Part shown: in pieces, positions 5,361 to 6,500 of the stretch
Position numbering within the stretch: the first letter of the stretch is position 1
Layout of the letters: each line of letters opens with the position of its first letter
Assembly (NCBI GenBank): GCA_958445895.1
Contig: CAUCTV010000064.1
Location: 1-6,500, forward strand
DNA length: 6,500 bases
Direction: 5' to 3'
Origin: an uncultured Collinsella sp.
GTDB taxonomy: Bacteria; Actinomycetota; Coriobacteriia; Coriobacteriales; Coriobacteriaceae
Made by a program: the position numbers and the translations under genes
Notes under the pieces: generated by a model
What the model was told of the DNA's origin: nothing
Seen by the model: only the letters and a program-made list of their open reading frames with translations
The model's database searches: none

Positions 5361-6197
5361 ATGGCAACTATCGAAGAGCTTGAGTCCCTGCGTTGGGATC
5401 TTCGCCGCGATTGCGTCGATATCATCATGGCTGGCGCCGGCGGCCACATCGGCGGCGACATGTCGGTGATCGACGCCCTCATGACCCTCTATGCCAACCA
5501 CCTCAACATTTCGCCCGAGACCGTCGACGACCCCAACCGCGACCGCTTTGTGCTCTCTAAGGGCCACGCCATGGAGGCCTACTACGCGGTGCTGTGCCAC
5601 GAGGGCTATCTGGACCTCGACGACGTCAAGGCCCGCTTCTCCAAGTTTGGCAGCCCCTACATCGGCCACCCCAACAACAAGCTCAAGGGCATCGAGATGA
5701 ACTCCGGCTCGTTGGGTCACGGTCTGCCCGTGGCCGTGGGCATGGCACTTGCCGGCAAGATGGACGGCCGCGACTACCGCGTCTACACCATCATGGGCGA
5801 CGGCGAGCTTGCCGAGGGCTCGGTCTGGGAGGGCGCCATGAGCGGCGGCAACTACCAGCTCGATAACCTGTGCGCGCTCGTGGACCGCAACCGCCTGCAG
5901 ATCAGCGGTAGCACCGAGGACGTCATGAAGCAGGATTCGCAGGAGGAGCGCTGGGCCGCCTTCGGTTGGAACGTGCTGTCCATTCCGGGCAACGACGTCC
6001 AGGCCATCGATGCCGCGCTGACGCTGGCCGCCGAGACCAAGGGTAAGCCCACGGTCATCATCCTCAACACGGTGAAGGGCTATGGCTCGCCCATTATGGA
6101 GGACAAGGCCGCCTGGCATCATCACCTGCCCAACGATGAGGAATATGCCCAGATCATCGCCGATTTCGCTGCCCATAAGGAGGCCATCAATGGCTAA
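5361..6197 (+). CDS. Transketolase, N-terminal (thiamine diphosphate-binding) subunit
   Basis: This is the first half of a two-protein transketolase, which transfers a two-carbon ketol unit between ketose and aldose phosphates. The 278-residue protein has GHIGG (28-32), SKGHA (66-70), MNSGSLGHGLPVAVGMA (113-129) and the thiamine-diphosphate/metal motif GDGE (146-149) closing with DRN (175-177, Asn177 the expected ligand). HHHLP (253-257) near the end is also typical of transketolases. The motif spacing and lack of a C-terminal pyrimidine domain match split bacterial transketolase rather than DXS or full-length TktA. It begins 2 nt after the isomerase stop, with AGGAG (5349-5353) inside the isomerase's last codons, so translation is probably coupled. 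Its linkage to an isomerase suggests it is dedicated to a particular sugar pathway rather than the housekeeping pentose phosphate enzyme, but this is inference. Confidence 0.93.
   Translation: MATIEELESLRWDLRRDCVDIIMAGAGGHIGGDMSVIDALMTLYANHLNISPETVDDPNRDRFVLSKGHAMEAYYAVLCHEGYLDLDDVKARFSKFGSPYIGHPNNKLKGIEMNSGSLGHGLPVAVGMALAGKMDGRDYRVYTIMGDGELAEGSVWEGAMSGGNYQLDNLCALVDRNRLQISGSTEDVMKQDSQEERWAAFGWNVLSIPGNDVQAIDAALTLAAETKGKPTVIILNTVKGYGSPIMEDKAAWHHHLPNDEEYAQIIADFAAHKEAING
6176..6183 (+). promoter_or_regulatory. Ribosome binding site of the transketolase C subunit
   Basis: TAAGGAGG lies within the last codons of the N subunit, 6 nt before the ATG at 6190. This near-perfect site fixes the start and the 8-nt overlap. 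Confidence 0.85.
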
Positions 6198-6500
6198 CAA
6201 GATCGCCAACCGCAAGGTTATCTGCGACACGCTGCTCGAGGCCGCCGAGACCGATAAGGACATCGTCGTCCTGTGCTCCGACTCCCGCGGCTCCGCATCG
6301 CTCACGCCGTTCTTCGATCAGTATCCCCAGCAGTCCATTGAGGTCGGCATCGCCGAGCAGGACCTGGTGAGTATCGCCGCCGGCATGGCTTCGTGCGGCA
6401 AGAAGGCCTGGGCCGCCTCGCCGGCGTCCTTTGTGACCACGCGCTCGTATGAGCAGTGCAAGGTCGATGTCTCGTACTCCAACACCAACGTCAAGCTTAT
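6190..6500 (+). CDS. Transketolase, C-terminal (pyrimidine-binding) subunit, cut by window edge
   Basis: The first 103 codons are present and the gene runs off the right edge; a full subunit is usually about 310 residues. The sequence contains SDSRGSAS (30-37), then VGIAEQDLVSIAAGMASCGKKAW (52-74) and SPASFVTTRSYEQCKVDVSYS (77-97), the pyrimidine-domain pattern. Glu56 of GIAEQ is the conserved Glu that activates thiamine diphosphate in the partner subunit. The ATG overlaps the end of the N-subunit gene by 8 nt (6190-6197), a coupling expected for proteins needed in equal amounts, since the active site forms between the two. Any further operon members (transporter, kinase, further enzymes) lie outside the window. 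Confidence 0.92.
   Translation, partial: MANKIANRKVICDTLLEAAETDKDIVVLCSDSRGSASLTPFFDQYPQQSIEVGIAEQDLVSIAAGMASCGKKAWAASPASFVTTRSYEQCKVDVSYSNTNVKL

Noticed and set aside
5340..6305. Open frame of 321 codons on the minus strand
   Set aside because: Antisense to the transketolase N subunit and the start of the C subunit, both with clear catalytic motifs on the plus strand.
5361..6500. 1-deoxy-xylulose 5-phosphate synthase or pyruvate dehydrogenase E1 instead of transketolase
   Set aside because: The SGSLGHGL and GDGELAEGSVWEGAM patterns, HHHLP and split organisation fit transketolase subunits best.
1..6500. CRISPR array, tRNA, rRNA, insertion sequence or attachment site
   Set aside because: No regularly spaced repeats, cloverleaf sequences, transposase motifs or terminal inverted repeats were found on reading the window.

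Overview
The window is GC-rich (intergenic regions are distinctly more AT-rich), with compact genes, strong AGGAGG-type ribosome binding sites and heavy use of GCC, CGC and GTG codons. Together with the gene content (split transketolase, LacI regulators, fucose-isomerase-like enzyme, membrane acyltransferase) this suggests a gut Actinomycetota of the Coriobacteriia, perhaps Collinsella-like. That placement is an impression from style and content, not a measured result.

Layout. Positions 1-325 (minus strand) hold the start of a membrane acyltransferase that runs off the left edge. A divergent intergenic region (326-511) separates it from a two-gene plus-strand unit: ribokinase (512-1507) and, 4 nt later, an inosine/uridine-type nucleoside hydrolase (1512-2486). 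A 203-nt regulatory gap leads to a LacI-family regulator (2690-3700), which ends in a GC-rich hairpin followed by a textbook UUCG-loop intrinsic terminator (3764-3791). An AT-rich regulatory region (about 3792-3957) then precedes an operon that leaves the right edge: an L-fucose/L-arabinose isomerase-family protein (3958-5358), the transketolase N-terminal subunit (5361-6197) and the transketolase C-terminal subunit (6190 to beyond 6500, overlapping its partner by 8 nt).

How they fit together. The nucleoside hydrolase releases free ribose from nucleosides and the ribokinase phosphorylates it to ribose 5-phosphate, a transketolase substrate. The isomerase is likely to turn an unidentified aldose into a ketose. 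The split transketolase is likely to move a two-carbon unit from a ketose, so the second operon reads as an aldose-to-ketose-to-C2-transfer route. The LacI gene and the isomerase operon share an identical 17-bp sequence in opposite orientation in their control regions, plus further TAAACA/TGTTTA half-sites. This indicates that the regulator controls both itself and the isomerase-transketolase operon. The substrate sugar is not identifiable from the sequence and is the main open question of the window.
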